This document shows positions 41,714 through 50,879 of a DNA stretch of 64,000 bases, piece after piece. The stretch comes from Thalassospira xianhensis MCCC 1A02616 (GTDB lineage Bacteria > Pseudomonadota > Alphaproteobacteria > Rhodospirillales > Thalassospiraceae): positions 21,155 to 85,154 of the forward strand of contig NZ_JPWA01000021.1 in NCBI RefSeq assembly GCF_003326475.1, read 5' to 3'. The notes below the pieces were generated by a model. It was not told where the DNA came from. It saw only the letters and a list, made by a program, of their open reading frames with translations, and made no database searches. The stretch's first letter is position 1, and each line of letters opens with the position of its first letter. A program made the translations under genes and the position numbers.

Positions 41714-43027
41714 CTAGTAGGCCCCAAACCCCAGAATATGCGGCAGCCACAGGACCAGACCGGGGATGGCGACCATCAGGATGACGCGGACAATATCGGC
41801 GGCGAGGAAGGGCAGGATGCCGCGGGACAGGGTGGTGATTGTCATGTCCGATGACACGCCCTGAATGATGAACAGGTTCATGCCAATCGGCGGCGTGATC
41901 AGGCCGATTTCAACAACCGATACCAGAACAACCCCGAACCAGACCGGATCATAGCCGACGCCGGTGATCACGCCATATGCAGGCACCACCGTCAGAAGGA
42001 TCATGGAAAGGCTGTCCATGAAGCATCCGAGCACGACGTAAAACACCAGAAGTGCTATCAGCACGACAAGCGGTGAATAGCCCTGTGTGGTGATCCAGTC
42101 CACGAGAGTTTGGGTCAGGCCGCTGGTTTCGATGAAGAAGTTGAACAGCGCCGCCCCGATCAGGATCAGGAAAATCATCCCGGTCATGCCGGCGGTTTCG
42201 CGAATGCCGGTGCGTAAAACCGTCCAGTTCAGGCGTTTGCGCAAAAACGCAAACAGCAGGGCACCACCGGCACCAACCGCCGCGGCTTCTGTGGGGGAAA
42301 ACAGGCCGGCATAAATCCCGCCGATTACCAGAACGATCAAGACGATGGCATCCCACATGCGCAGCAAGGCACCCCAGCGCTGTGACCAGGGGACATAGTC
42401 GCTGACCGGGGCGAGGGAAGGATTACGCATGACCTGAATTCGGATGGAGGCGATGTAAAGTACCGTGGCCAGAAGGCCCGGGATCATCGCACCGGCAAAC
42501 AGGGCACCAATGGATTGTTCGGTCATCAGGGCGTAAATCACCAGAAGGATCGAGGGCGGGATCAGGACGCCAAGCGTGCCGCCCGCGGCAATCGATGCCC
42601 CGGCAAGGCTTTTGGCATAGCCGCGTTCGCGCATTTCAGGAAGGGCGACCCGGCCCATGGTGGCACAGGTCGCAAGCGATGAGCCGCAAATCGCACCAAA
42701 TACCGCACTGGCCCCGATGCTGGATGCGGCCAGGCCGCCCGGTCGATGGCCGGAAAATGCGGTAATGCCGCGAAACAGATTACCTGATAGCCCGGAATGG
42801 GAGGCAAACACGCCCATGAAAATGAACAGCGGCACCACCGAAAGGCCATAGGGGAATATCGCCTCGAACGGGAGGCTTGCCATGACGTAGCTTGCCGACA
42901 TCCAGTCGGTCAGAAGCAAGGTGCCGATGATGCCGACAACCGCCATTGCGACCGCGACCGGTACACGCAAAAGGGCCAGTGCGAGTGCCGCCACAAACCC
43001 AATCAATCCCGCCCATTCCGTCGCCAT
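41714..43027 (-). CDS. TRAP transporter large permease (DctM-like)
   Basis: A 437-residue inner-membrane protein with about twelve hydrophobic segments. The start ATG at 43027 overlaps the small-permease stop by one base (TGATG), and in-frame sequence further upstream is antisense to that gene. DctM signatures are IFPYGLSVVPLFIFMGVFASHSGLSGNLFRG, GASIAAGGTLGVLIPPSILLVIYALMTEQSIGALFAGAMIPG and the late GLITPPIGMNLFIIQGV. It is the sodium-coupled translocation subunit of a TRAP importer. Confidence 0.94.
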   Translation of the reverse strand: MATEWAGLIGFVAALALALLRVPVAVAMAVVGIIGTLLLTDWMSASYVMASLPFEAIFPYGLSVVPLFIFMGVFASHSGLSGNLFRGITAFSGHRPGGLAASSIGASAVFGAICGSSLATCATMGRVALPEMRERGYAKSLAGASIAAGGTLGVLIPPSILLVIYALMTEQSIGALFAGAMIPGLLATVLYIASIRIQVMRNPSLAPVSDYVPWSQRWGALLRMWDAIVLIVLVIGGIYAGLFSPTEAAAVGAGGALLFAFLRKRLNWTVLRTGIRETAGMTGMIFLILIGAALFNFFIETSGLTQTLVDWITTQGYSPLVVLIALLVFYVVLGCFMDSLSMILLTVVPAYGVITGVGYDPVWFGVVLVSVVEIGLITPPIGMNLFIIQGVSSDMTITTLSRGILPFLAADIVRVILMVAIPGLVLWLPHILGFGAY

Positions 43028-43563
43028 CAGCTCTTCTCGTCCGTTAAAAGCAGTTTTAGAAATTGCACAAGACACACCAGTGTCGAGATCGCCATGCCGG
43101 TCAGAAGGAAGGCCCAGAACAGGATCATCGGGATCGCAAGGTTTTGCGACACATCGCCATAGGTCCATTGTTCCATCGCGCGACCCCATGACAGATAAAG
43201 CAGGAAGGCCATCAGCCCGGCGCATAAAAGCGGGATCAATCGATCAATGGTTTTAAACAGGATGCGAAGGCGGTTCTTGCCGATCAGATCGACGGTGACA
43301 TGGGCATGGGCGCTAAAGGCATAGGGGATGGCCCATGAGGCGGCGGCCATGACGCAAAACTGGGTCAGGTCGACTGCCCCCACCAGCGATTGCCCGCCAA
43401 TGCGCCGCCAGACGATATCGATCACCACAATGGCAATCGCCCCGATCAGGGCCGCCATGCCGACAAAGGCAAGAATGTCGGTCAGCCGGTTCATGAAGTG
43501 ATCAATGTGGCAGACCGCGGCATAAAGCCGCGATCCACCGGATTTTTCAGCGTGATGCGTCAT
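43027..43563 (-). CDS. TRAP transporter small permease (DctQ-like)
   Basis: A 178-residue four-helix membrane protein. It has the DctQ core GGQSLVGAVDLTQFCVMAAASWAIPYAFSAHAHVTVDLI (about residues 53-92), with R-L-R-I-L following. It overlaps the binding-protein stop by 4 bases (ATGA) and the large permease start by one. It scaffolds the binding protein/permease contact in the TRAP system. Confidence 0.92.
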   Translation of the reverse strand: MTHHAEKSGGSRLYAAVCHIDHFMNRLTDILAFVGMAALIGAIAIVVIDIVWRRIGGQSLVGAVDLTQFCVMAAASWAIPYAFSAHAHVTVDLIGKNRLRILFKTIDRLIPLLCAGLMAFLLYLSWGRAMEQWTYGDVSQNLAIPMILFWAFLLTGMAISTLVCLVQFLKLLLTDEKS

Positions 43564-44618
43564 TTGTCGCCAGCGTGATATTTGGCATCAAATTCCGCGA
43601 TCAGTTCCTGCGCGCGTTTATAGATGGCGTCGGGGTCGGAGACGCCCTTTTCCTTCAGCCCGGCCAGATATTCCTTGATCATCGGCTGGGATGCTTCCTG
43701 CCATTTGGCACGGGTGGCGTCATCAATCGTGATGATTTCATTGCCATGCTGTTCGGCATTGGCCTTGCCAACGGCTTCCCATTTGGTCCACCAGTCGCCA
43801 AATTTGCCGACAAGGACGTCGCCGGAAATTTCGTCAATGGCGGCACGGACATCATCGGGCAGGCTGTCATATTTTTTCTGGTTCATCACGAAATAGAAGC
43901 CGGCGGTATAGGCTGCGGCATCGGTGTGATATTTCAGCAGTTCGTTGGCCTTGACCGCGTTGACCAGATCCCAGGTGGCAACCAGACCTTCGATATTGCC
44001 CTTTTGCAGGTTTTCGTAAATCGCCGATGGCGGCAGGCCGACCGGGGATGCGCCAAAGGATTCCAGCATGGCCGAAATCGCCGGGCTTGGCGTTCTGAGG
44101 CGAAGGCCCTTGAGATCGTCAAGGGATCGAACCGGGTTATCAAGGGTGTGGATCAGGCCGCCTGGGTGGGTGAACAGGGCAAGGAGCTTGAAGTCGTTAT
44201 AGTCGCTGCCAAGCAGGCCTTCCTTGTAAAGCGTCCAAAGGGTTTCGGACCCGGAATCGGCATATTTCACCAGAAACGGCAGTTCAATGATCGAGGCGGC
44301 CGGATAGCGGTCACGCGGGATGCCGTTCAGGCCCACGGCCATATCCATCACACCTGCGCGGACCTGATCGGCCTGACGGTCGATTTTGCCAAAGGCCGAT
44401 GTCGCGTCATAAATTTCGACTTCGACCTTGCCGTTGGTTTTTTCCGAAAGTTCCTTGCCCCAGCTTTCGAGGAAGTCTTTCTGGAAGCCGTGGCTTGGCG
44501 GCAGATAGTGGCTGACCTTCAGCGTGATGTCGGCGGCCTGTGCGATGCCCGCACCGGCCAGAATGGTTGCCCCGGCCAGAAGCCCAAGCAGTGTGTTGCG
44601 AAGTTTCATCGGTTTCAT
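43560..44618 (-). CDS. TRAP transporter periplasmic binding protein (DctP-like)
   Basis: A 352-residue binding protein with signal peptide (NTLLGLLAGATILAGAGIAQA, cleavage before about residue 30) and the DctP opening ITLKVSHYLPPSHGFQKDFLESWGKELSEKTNGKVEVEIY. The conserved ligand-contact region LKGLRLRTPSPAISAMLESFGASPVGLPPSAIYENLQKGNIEG includes the Arg that binds the substrate carboxylate in this family. So the ligand is probably an organic acid. ATG at 44618 has GGGAG 6 bases upstream. The homogentisate genes on both sides make an aromatic acid a reasonable guess. Confidence 0.93.
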   Translation of the reverse strand: MKPMKLRNTLLGLLAGATILAGAGIAQAADITLKVSHYLPPSHGFQKDFLESWGKELSEKTNGKVEVEIYDATSAFGKIDRQADQVRAGVMDMAVGLNGIPRDRYPAASIIELPFLVKYADSGSETLWTLYKEGLLGSDYNDFKLLALFTHPGGLIHTLDNPVRSLDDLKGLRLRTPSPAISAMLESFGASPVGLPPSAIYENLQKGNIEGLVATWDLVNAVKANELLKYHTDAAAYTAGFYFVMNQKKYDSLPDDVRAAIDEISGDVLVGKFGDWWTKWEAVGKANAEQHGNEIITIDDATRAKWQEASQPMIKEYLAGLKEKGVSDPDAIYKRAQELIAEFDAKYHAGDK

Positions 44619-44743
44619 GTTCCTCTCCCTGTTTTTTTGATCGTGCTTTTGATCGGTCCGGTGCCAAGGGCGCATCACGGCCGCTGATGGGCTTTCCACG
44701 TTCTGATCATCGGTGTGGAGTGCTGTTTTTTCTTTGAATTGGA

Positions 44744-44760
44744 ATTATGATATATATAAT
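44744..44760. promoter_or_regulatory. AT-rich dyad, candidate IclR operator
   Basis: ATTATGATATATATAAT matches its reverse complement at 15 of 17 positions. It lies between the divergent TRAP operon and the IclR gene. Confidence 0.4.
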
Positions 44761-44794
44761 CAATTACGCAATATGAAATTTATGCAGGTAAATT

Positions 44795-45709
44795 TTGACC
44801 AAAGCCCCATCGAAAAACATCCCGGTTGCGGATAGCGACATCGATATTTCGGACGCGGTTGATGCCGCTGATGCCGCTGATGCTGCGGATACGCGCAAAG
44901 GCATTCAGTCGGTCGAGGTCAGTGGCGTAATTATCGCGGCATTGTGCGATTTCAAATTCCCGGTGCCGTTAAAGGATCTGGCGGCGGCGGTGGATATGCC
45001 ACCGGCCAAGGTTCATCGTTATCTGGCGAGCCTGGTGCGGATCGGTCTTGCCTGGCAGGATGATCAGACCGGGCTTTATGGCCTCGGGCCGATGGCGTTG
45101 CGGATGGCTATTTCGGCAATTGAACGCAATGATGTGGTGATGCGCGCCGGAAGGCTTTTGCGCAATCTGGCGATTGATTTGCGGTCATCCGGGCATCTGG
45201 CGATCTGGGGCGAGCGGGGGCCGGTCCTGATCCGGACCGAACATGGTGGCCCGCCGATCATATCGACCATGGGGCTTGGCACGGTGATGCCGTTATTGCG
45301 GTCCGCGACCGGGCAGGCGTTTTTATCGACCATGCCGCGCAGCGCGATCGAGCATGTGATCCGGGCCGAGCAGGATATCCTGCATTGGGATGATGCGACG
45401 GTGGATCGGCTGATTGCCGCGACACGCGAACGCGGTGCGGCGGTGATCGAAGGCGATATCGTGCCGGGCTTATCGGCGATCAGTGCGCCGGTCTATAATC
45501 TGGACGGGGCGGTGGCGTGTTGCGTGACCCTGATGAACCCGAAGGCCAATTATTTTCAGCCGGGGCAACCGGCCTTTGATGTGTTTTTACGCGCGATTGC
45601 CGATTTTACCCAAAGCTGGGGCGGGAAGCCGCGTGATGAGGCCGACGCCATTCAAACAGTACTTGTTAAAGGTCATTCAGCTTTGTCAGGAGGTCGGAAA
45701 GGCGTTTGA
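44795..45709 (+). CDS. IclR-family regulator of the TRAP operon (TTG start)
   Basis: A 304-residue regulator. The winged helix is at about residues 33-95 (GVIIAALCDFKFPVPLKDLAAAVDMPPAKVHRYLASLVRIGLA) and the IclR effector domain at about 110-290 (HLAIWGERGPVLIRTEHGGPPI, GAAVIEGDIVPGLSAISAPVYN). The only in-frame start near the beginning is TTG at 44795; nearby ATGs are out of frame. An unusual acidic N-terminal extension carries tandem Asp-Ala-Ala repeats (about 24-32) from a 9-base DNA repeat. It is divergent from the TRAP operon and its last 44 bases overlap the convergent MarR gene. Confidence 0.85.
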   Translation: MTKAPSKNIPVADSDIDISDAVDAADAADAADTRKGIQSVEVSGVIIAALCDFKFPVPLKDLAAAVDMPPAKVHRYLASLVRIGLAWQDDQTGLYGLGPMALRMAISAIERNDVVMRAGRLLRNLAIDLRSSGHLAIWGERGPVLIRTEHGGPPIISTMGLGTVMPLLRSATGQAFLSTMPRSAIEHVIRAEQDILHWDDATVDRLIAATRERGAAVIEGDIVPGLSAISAPVYNLDGAVACCVTLMNPKANYFQPGQPAFDVFLRAIADFTQSWGGKPRDEADAIQTVLVKGHSALSGGRKGV

Positions 45710-46094
45710 AATCCGCATCGCCCAGAAAATCGCGGACCTTTTTGTCATAGGCCACGCCCGCCTCGCACAGTGACTGAAAGGCCGATTGGCCCTGTGAGGT
45801 CAGTTCAAGGCGATGAACGCGACGATCATTTTCGTTCTGGGCGCGTCGGAGCCAGCGGCGTTGTTCGATGGAAAAAACGGCACGCGATACCTTGGTTTTG
45901 TGAAGCCCCGTATGGGTTACGATTTCGGTTGCGGTTAGTGCGCCATATTGCCCAAGGGTTGCCAGAACCCGCCATTCGGACCGCGTCATCCGGTATCGGT
46001 CGCGATAGATGTCGCGGAAGCCAAGACTGACCTTTTCGCTGGCGTGATGCATCAGAAACGGCAGAAAGCGGTGCAGATCGAATTCGGATTTCAT
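45666..46094 (-). CDS. MarR-family regulator, divergent from hmgA
   Basis: A 142-residue regulator with the MarR winged helix at about residues 35-110: [49 protein letters not shown] followed by the wing [16 protein letters not shown]. It is divergent from homogentisate dioxygenase with 79 bases between. An inverted repeat AGTTAC-N4-GTAACT lies in the gap, so it is the likely repressor of hmgA-fahA-maiA. MarR proteins here would sense homogentisate or a later acid (inference). Its 3' end overlaps the IclR gene by 44 bases. Confidence 0.9.
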   Translation of the reverse strand: MKSEFDLHRFLPFLMHHASEKVSLGFRDIYRDRYRMTRSEWRVLATLGQYGALTATEIVTHTGLHKTKVSRAVFSIEQRRWLRRAQNENDRRVHRLELTSQGQSAFQSLCEAGVAYDKKVRDFLGDADFKRLSDLLTKLNDL

Positions 46095-46113
46095 GGCTTT
46101 AAAAGGCTGTTTG

Positions 46114-46148
46114 ATAGTTACAAAAATTACAGTTACGGATGTAACTAT
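46114..46148. promoter_or_regulatory. Candidate MarR operator in front of hmgA
   Basis: AGTTAC (46131-46136), GGAT, GTAACT (46141-46146) is a perfect 6+4+6 dyad. A further ATAGTTAC at 46114-46121 is the inverse of GTAACTAT at 46141-46148. Position between the divergent MarR and hmgA genes supports operator function. Confidence 0.6.
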
Positions 46149-46173
46149 ATCGAAGATTGGTAGGAAAAAGGCA

Positions 46174-47544
46174 ATGACGGATCACAACGTTACCAAGGGA
46201 AATGCCGAAAACGGCGTTGCGAACGATCTGCGTTACATGCCCGGTTTTGGCAATGATTTTGAAACCGAAAGTCTGCCCGGTGCCTTGCCGCAGGGGCAGA
46301 ACAGCCCGCAGAAATGTGCCTATGGGCTTTATGCCGAACAGCTTTCGGGGTCGCCCTTTACCGCGCCGCGCGGCACCAATGAACGGTCGTGGCTTTATCG
46401 CATGCGACCCAGCGTGCGCCATAACGGGCGGTTCAAATCCTTTGCCCTTCCGGAATGGAAAACCGCCCCGTGTGTGAATGACCATAGCCTTGCACTTGGT
46501 CAGTTGCGCTGGGACCCGGTGCCGATGCCAACCGAACCAACCGATTTCATTTCCGGTATGCGCACGGTGACCACGGCCGGGGACGCCATGACCCAGACCG
46601 GCATGGCAAGCCACGTTTATGTGTGCAACACCGATATGGTGGATGATTATTTTTTCAATGCGGATGGCGAATTGCTGGTGGTGCCCGAAAGCGGCACGCT
46701 TCGCATCTTTACCGAACTTGGCATCATGGATGTCGCGCCGCTTGAAATCGCGCTGATCCCGCGGGGCATGATGTTCAAGGTTTCGATCGTAACACCCGGG
46801 ATTGATGGCGGCGCGCGGGGTTATGTTTGCGAAAATTACGGGGCGAAATTCACCCTGCCGGAACGCGGGCCGATCGGGGCCAACTGCCTTGCAAATCCGC
46901 GTGATTTCAAAACGCCCGTTGCGGCCTATGAGGACAAGGAAACGCCGTGCCGTATCCTGATCAAATGGTGCGGGCAGTTTCATGAAACCGGGATCGGGCA
47001 TTCGCCGCTGGATGTTGTGGCGTGGCATGGAAACTATACCCCGTTCAAATATGATCTTCGGACATTTTCGCCGGTGGGCGCGATCCTGTTTGATCATCCC
47101 GATCCGTCGATCTTTACCGTGCTGACCGCACCGTCGGGCGAGGCCGGAACGGCAAATATTGATTTTGTCATCTTCCCGCCGCGCTGGATGGTGGCGGAAC
47201 ATACCTTCCGCCCGCCATGGTATCACCGCAATATCATGTCGGAATTCATGGGGCTGATTTGTGGTCAGTATGACGCCAAGGAAAAGGGTTTTGTTCCCGG
47301 TGGCATGAGCCTGCATAACATGATGCTGCCCCATGGGCCGGATGCGTTCGGTTTTGAAAAGGCATCGAACGGGGAGCTTGGTCCGCAGAAGCTTGAGGGC
47401 ACCATGGCCTTCATGTTTGAAACCCGTTTTCCGCAGCAACTGACGAAATTTGCCGCCGAACTTGAAACGCTTCAGGATGATTATCTTGACTGCTGGGACG
47501 GGTTGGAACGCAAATTTGATGGCACGCCGGAAGGTCGCCCGTAA
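46174..47544 (+). CDS. hmgA: Homogentisate 1,2-dioxygenase
   Basis: A 456-residue Fe(II) dioxygenase that opens homogentisate to maleylacetoacetate. Expected iron ligands are His351, Glu357 ([14 protein letters not shown]) and His387 (LPHGPD); their spacing of 6 and 36 matches the human enzyme's His335/Glu341/His371. The N-terminal [28 protein letters not shown] is the family opening. ATG at 46174 has AGGAAAA-type ribosome sequence upstream; longer in-frame reading runs through the MarR operator. First gene of hmgA-fahA-maiA. Confidence 0.97.
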   Translation: MTDHNVTKGNAENGVANDLRYMPGFGNDFETESLPGALPQGQNSPQKCAYGLYAEQLSGSPFTAPRGTNERSWLYRMRPSVRHNGRFKSFALPEWKTAPCVNDHSLALGQLRWDPVPMPTEPTDFISGMRTVTTAGDAMTQTGMASHVYVCNTDMVDDYFFNADGELLVVPESGTLRIFTELGIMDVAPLEIALIPRGMMFKVSIVTPGIDGGARGYVCENYGAKFTLPERGPIGANCLANPRDFKTPVAAYEDKETPCRILIKWCGQFHETGIGHSPLDVVAWHGNYTPFKYDLRTFSPVGAILFDHPDPSIFTVLTAPSGEAGTANIDFVIFPPRWMVAEHTFRPPWYHRNIMSEFMGLICGQYDAKEKGFVPGGMSLHNMMLPHGPDAFGFEKASNGELGPQKLEGTMAFMFETRFPQQLTKFAAELETLQDDYLDCWDGLERKFDGTPEGRP

Positions 47545-47608
47545 ACGGCGACCGGTAAAAAGAACATCACAGGACTTAACGACAGGAATGCCGGAGGCAT
47601 AAAAACCG

Positions 47609-48628
47609 ATGAAACTCGCAACCCTTAAAAACGGCACCCGTGACGGCCAGCTTGTGCTGGTGACCAAAGACCTTAAAGAATATGTCGATGCCAGCGCGAT
47701 TGCGCCGACAATGCAGGCAGCGCTTGATAACTGGGATAAAGTTGCACCGCGCCTGAAAGAACTGGCCGATGAAATCGCCGCCGGATCGACGATTGCCAAA
47801 CGTTTCGCGCTTGATGAAACCAAGCTGCATTCACCCCTGCCGCGTGCGTTTCAGTGGGCGGATGGGTCGGCCTATGTCAACCATGTCGAACTGGTGCGCA
47901 AGGCGCGCGGGGCGGAAATGCCCGAAACATTCTGGACCGATCCGCTGATGTATCAGGGTGGTTCGGACAGTTTCCTGGGACCGCGTGATGATATCCGCAT
48001 GGCCGATACGGCATGGGGCATTGATATGGAAGGCGAGATTGCCGTTATCACCGGTGACGTGCCGATGGGCGCATCGATTGATCAGGCGCGCGATGCGATC
48101 CGTCTGATCATGCTGGTCAATGATGTGTCGTTGCGGGGCCTTATCCCCGGTGAACTTGCCAAGGGGTTTGGTTTCTTCCAGTCCAAGCCGTCCTCGGCCT
48201 TTTCGCCGGTGGCGGTGACGCCCGATGAGCTTGGCGATGCGTGGGATGGCGGCAAGGTACACCTGCCGCTTTGCGTTGATCTGAATGAAAAGCCGTTTGG
48301 GCGGGCCAATGCCGGGGTCGATATGACCTTTGATTTTGCCCAACTGATCGCGCATGCCGCCAAGACCCGCCCGCTTTGTGCGGGATCGATCATCGGGTCG
48401 GGTACGGTTTCGAACAAGCTTGACGGTGGTCCGGGCAAGCCGGTGGCACAGGGTGGGGCGGGTTATTCCTGCATTGCCGAAATCCGCATGATCGAAACCA
48501 TTGAAAATGGCAAACCGGAAACCCCGTTCATGCAGTTTGGTGATCGGGTGCGGATCGAGATGCTTGATGCCGATGGTCAGTCGATCTTTGGGGCGATTGA
48601 CCAGAGTGTCGTGAAGTACGCACCATGA
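47609..48628 (+). CDS. fahA: Fumarylacetoacetate hydrolase
   Basis: A 339-residue FAH-family hydrolase that splits fumarylacetoacetate to fumarate and acetoacetate. The N-terminal part (MKLATLKNGTRDGQLVLVTKDLKEYVDAS) is the small FAA_hydro_N-type domain. The catalytic domain carries the acidic metal ligands in WGIDMEGEIAVITGDVP and VNDVSLRGL, and CAGSIIGSGTVSN. Position between hmgA and the isomerase makes the assignment firm although the family is broad. GGAGG lies upstream of the ATG at a longish 12-base spacing. It overlaps the next gene by 4 bases. Confidence 0.93.
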   Translation: MKLATLKNGTRDGQLVLVTKDLKEYVDASAIAPTMQAALDNWDKVAPRLKELADEIAAGSTIAKRFALDETKLHSPLPRAFQWADGSAYVNHVELVRKARGAEMPETFWTDPLMYQGGSDSFLGPRDDIRMADTAWGIDMEGEIAVITGDVPMGASIDQARDAIRLIMLVNDVSLRGLIPGELAKGFGFFQSKPSSAFSPVAVTPDELGDAWDGGKVHLPLCVDLNEKPFGRANAGVDMTFDFAQLIAHAAKTRPLCAGSIIGSGTVSNKLDGGPGKPVAQGGAGYSCIAEIRMIETIENGKPETPFMQFGDRVRIEMLDADGQSIFGAIDQSVVKYAP

Positions 48629-49281
48629 GCGACGTCATCCTGTATGATTATTGGCGGTCTTCGGCCAGCTATCGGGTCAGGATTGCACTTTCGCTGATGG
48701 ATATGGCGTATCAATCCGTTGCGGTTGATCTTCTGGCGGGGGCGCATAAAGCGCCCGATTTCCGCAAGCGCAATCCTCAGGGGTTGGTACCGGCCCTTGA
48801 GATTGATGGGCTTGTTCTGACGCAGTCACTCGCGATCATCGAATATCTGGATGAGACCCGCAGCCATGCAGGGTTCCTGCCCAAGGATGCGGTGGGGCGG
48901 CAACGGGTGCGTGCGCTTTCGCATGCGATTGCGATGGATATTCACCCGATCTGCAATCTGGGTGTTGTCGGCAATGTCATGAAGCAGGCCGAAGCCCACG
49001 GCGAAGATCCGGCGAAGGTGCGGCTGGCATGGATGGGGAAATATATCGGCGAGGGGCTTGAGGCGTTCGAGCGGCTTCTGGACCATCCGGGGACGGGCAG
49101 CTTTTGCCATGGGGATCGGCCATCAATGGCCGATATCTGTTTGATCCCGCAGATATATAATGCCCGGCGGTGGGAGGTTGATTTAAGCCACCTTCCGATG
49201 GTCAATCGCATTGCCGAACGGTGCCTTGCGATGGACGCGTTTGCACGCGCCCATCCTGATCTTGCAAAGCCGAGGGATTAA
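48625..49281 (+). CDS. maiA: Maleylacetoacetate isomerase (zeta-class GST)
   Basis: A 218-residue glutathione-dependent isomerase converting maleylacetoacetate to fumarylacetoacetate. The zeta signature WRSSASYRVRIAL spans residues 10-22, with the catalytic Ser near 12-13. GLVPALEIDGLVLTQSLAIIEYLDETR is the thioredoxin-fold glutathione site. CNLGVVGNVMKQ and the DRPSMADICLIPQIYNARR region complete the helical domain. Start overlaps fahA stop (ATGA). It is convergent with and overlaps by 4 bases the alcohol dehydrogenase gene. Confidence 0.95.
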   Translation: MSDVILYDYWRSSASYRVRIALSLMDMAYQSVAVDLLAGAHKAPDFRKRNPQGLVPALEIDGLVLTQSLAIIEYLDETRSHAGFLPKDAVGRQRVRALSHAIAMDIHPICNLGVVGNVMKQAEAHGEDPAKVRLAWMGKYIGEGLEAFERLLDHPGTGSFCHGDRPSMADICLIPQIYNARRWEVDLSHLPMVNRIAERCLAMDAFARAHPDLAKPRD

Positions 49282-50432
49282 AGAACGCGGGCATAAATCG
49301 CGCGGGCATCGTCAAACGTGACCTCGCGCGGGTTATTGATCAGCAACCGTTCGACTTTCATGGCATCGGTTGCAAGCATATCAAGGTCGGTTTCTGCGAC
49401 ACCGACATCGCGCAGTTTTTGCGCAAACGGCATGCGCGCGACCATTGCCGCGATAAAGGCGATGAAGGCGTCGCATGCCTCGGCATCGCTGGAAAAGCGT
49501 TGGTCCGGCATGACGGCACTGGCGAGCTCGCCATAATGTTGCATCGCAGCATCGCGGTTGAATTTGAGGACCTCGGTCAGGACGAGGGCATTGGATAATC
49601 CGTGCGGCACGTGAAAATGCCCGCCCAGCGGATAGGCCAGCGCATGGACCGCTGCGACCGGGGCATTGGCAAATGCCATTCCGGCCATCATGGATCCCTG
49701 CAACATTGCTTCGCGCGCGGCACGGCCGGGATTTGCCGAAATCGCGTCGTCGATATGGGCTGTCATCAGTTGCAATGCCCGGATGGCGAGGCTGTCGGAC
49801 AGGGGATTTTTCTTGTGTTTTGTCGTATAGGCCTCGATCGCATGCACCATGGCATCGATGCCCGTCGCGGCCGTGATCGGGGCAGGCAAGCCCATGGTCA
49901 GTTCCGCATCAAGCAGTGCAAGATCGGGATAGAGCAGCGGGGAAACGACACCCTTTTTTTCCGATGTCGGCGTGGTGACGATGGAAATCGGGGTGACTTC
50001 GGACCCGGTGCCAGCCGTCGTCGGGACCTGTATCAGACGCAGGCGCGGGCCCGTTGCCAGACCAATCCCGTAAATATCGGCAAGGTTTTGCGGTTTGCCG
50101 CATAGCAGTGCCACCAGTTTTGCGGTATCCATCGAACTGCCGCCGCCCAGCCCGATGACAATATCGGCACCGAATTCCTGGGCATGACGGGTGGCTTCAA
50201 GGATGCTTTCCTCGGGCGGGTCGGCCTGCACGCCGGTCCAGAGCAGATAATCGACCCCGGCCTGACGGAGGGAGGCACAGGGGCCGGATGTCAGCCCGGC
50301 CTTTTCAAGGCCGGGATCGCTTAGGATGAAGGCGCGTTTTGCCCCGGTTTCGGCGCACAGTTTACCAAGTTCCTGTGCACCGCCAAACCGGCAGATTGCA
50401 CGCGGGGTGGTTTCGAAGATGAAATCGGACAT
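49278..50432 (-). CDS. Iron-containing alcohol dehydrogenase
   Basis: A 384-residue group III dehydrogenase. The NAD-binding region GLGGGSSMDTAKLVALL lies near residues 94-110. The metal-site stretch HALAYPLGGHFHVPHGLSNALVL (about 255-278) holds the conserved histidines. ATG at 50432 has AGGGA upstream and begins MSDFIFETTPRAICRFGGAQELG, a typical opening. The family reduces aldehydes or oxidises alcohols; the substrate is not readable. No operon partner: it is convergent with maiA and its upstream neighbour is the DUF1127 gene on the same strand. Confidence 0.92.
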   Translation of the reverse strand: MSDFIFETTPRAICRFGGAQELGKLCAETGAKRAFILSDPGLEKAGLTSGPCASLRQAGVDYLLWTGVQADPPEESILEATRHAQEFGADIVIGLGGGSSMDTAKLVALLCGKPQNLADIYGIGLATGPRLRLIQVPTTAGTGSEVTPISIVTTPTSEKKGVVSPLLYPDLALLDAELTMGLPAPITAATGIDAMVHAIEAYTTKHKKNPLSDSLAIRALQLMTAHIDDAISANPGRAAREAMLQGSMMAGMAFANAPVAAVHALAYPLGGHFHVPHGLSNALVLTEVLKFNRDAAMQHYGELASAVMPDQRFSSDAEACDAFIAFIAAMVARMPFAQKLRDVGVAETDLDMLATDAMKVERLLINNPREVTFDDARAIYARVL

Positions 50433-50500
50433 CTGGCTTCCCTGACTGATCATTTGTTTTGACAGCAAGGGTGCCGTGGATCCGGCCCGGCAGCAAGACG

Positions 50501-50746
50501 CTATTTCAGGCGGCCATGTCGGCAGGTCTGATCAATCTCGTCGCGATTGATGCCGATATCGCGCAGAATGGCGTTCGGGGATTGGCGCAGCCATGCGGCA
50601 TCGCGCGCGATTTTGCGCTGTGTTGCGATATGGCGGATCGAAAGGACGAGCCAGCGCCAGACAACCGTGCCGAACGACGCATTCGCGGTCGACCCGGCAT
50701 GGGGGGCGGTGGCGGCGAGGGAGTTGGTCGTGATGTGCATTGTCAT
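50501..50746 (-). CDS. DUF1127-family small protein
   Basis: An 81-residue basic protein with the DUF1127 (YjiS-like) C-terminal motif LRDIGINRDEIDQ at about residues 61-73 and a preceding amphipathic helix (WLVLSIRHIATQRKIARDAAWL). Such small arginine-rich proteins in alphaproteobacteria have been linked to phosphate, RNA turnover or stress responses. It is divergent from an Lrp regulator, with CGCAAA repeats between. Confidence 0.8.
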   Translation of the reverse strand: MTMHITTNSLAATAPHAGSTANASFGTVVWRWLVLSIRHIATQRKIARDAAWLRQSPNAILRDIGINRDEIDQTCRHGRLK

Positions 50747-50836
50747 GATGCTGGCTCGCTAGTTTGCTTTGCTAATGAGGTTCGAAATCGGTTTCGAACA
50801 CAGGTAAAAATTAGCCCCCCTGATGCGATTTCGGTG

Positions 50837-50879
50837 CGCAAAGATCGCAAAAGCGTGCGAAATTTCCGCAAATTTTGCG
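50837..50879. promoter_or_regulatory. CGCAAA repeat array, candidate Lrp operator
   Basis: CGCAAA occurs at 50837-50842, 50846-50851 and 50867-50872, and its inverse TTTGCG at 50874-50879. The last two form the 13-base palindrome CGCAAATTTTGCG. The array is between the divergent DUF1127 and Lrp genes. Confidence 0.45.

Noticed and set aside
41714..43225. Longer start for the TRAP large permease
   Set aside because: The added 66 codons lie antisense-in-frame within the small permease gene; TGATG coupling fixes the start at 43027.
46099..47823. 574-codon minus-strand open frame opposite hmgA
   Set aside because: It is antisense to a certain gene, rich in His/Arg/Cys from frame-shifted codons and has no recognisable domain.
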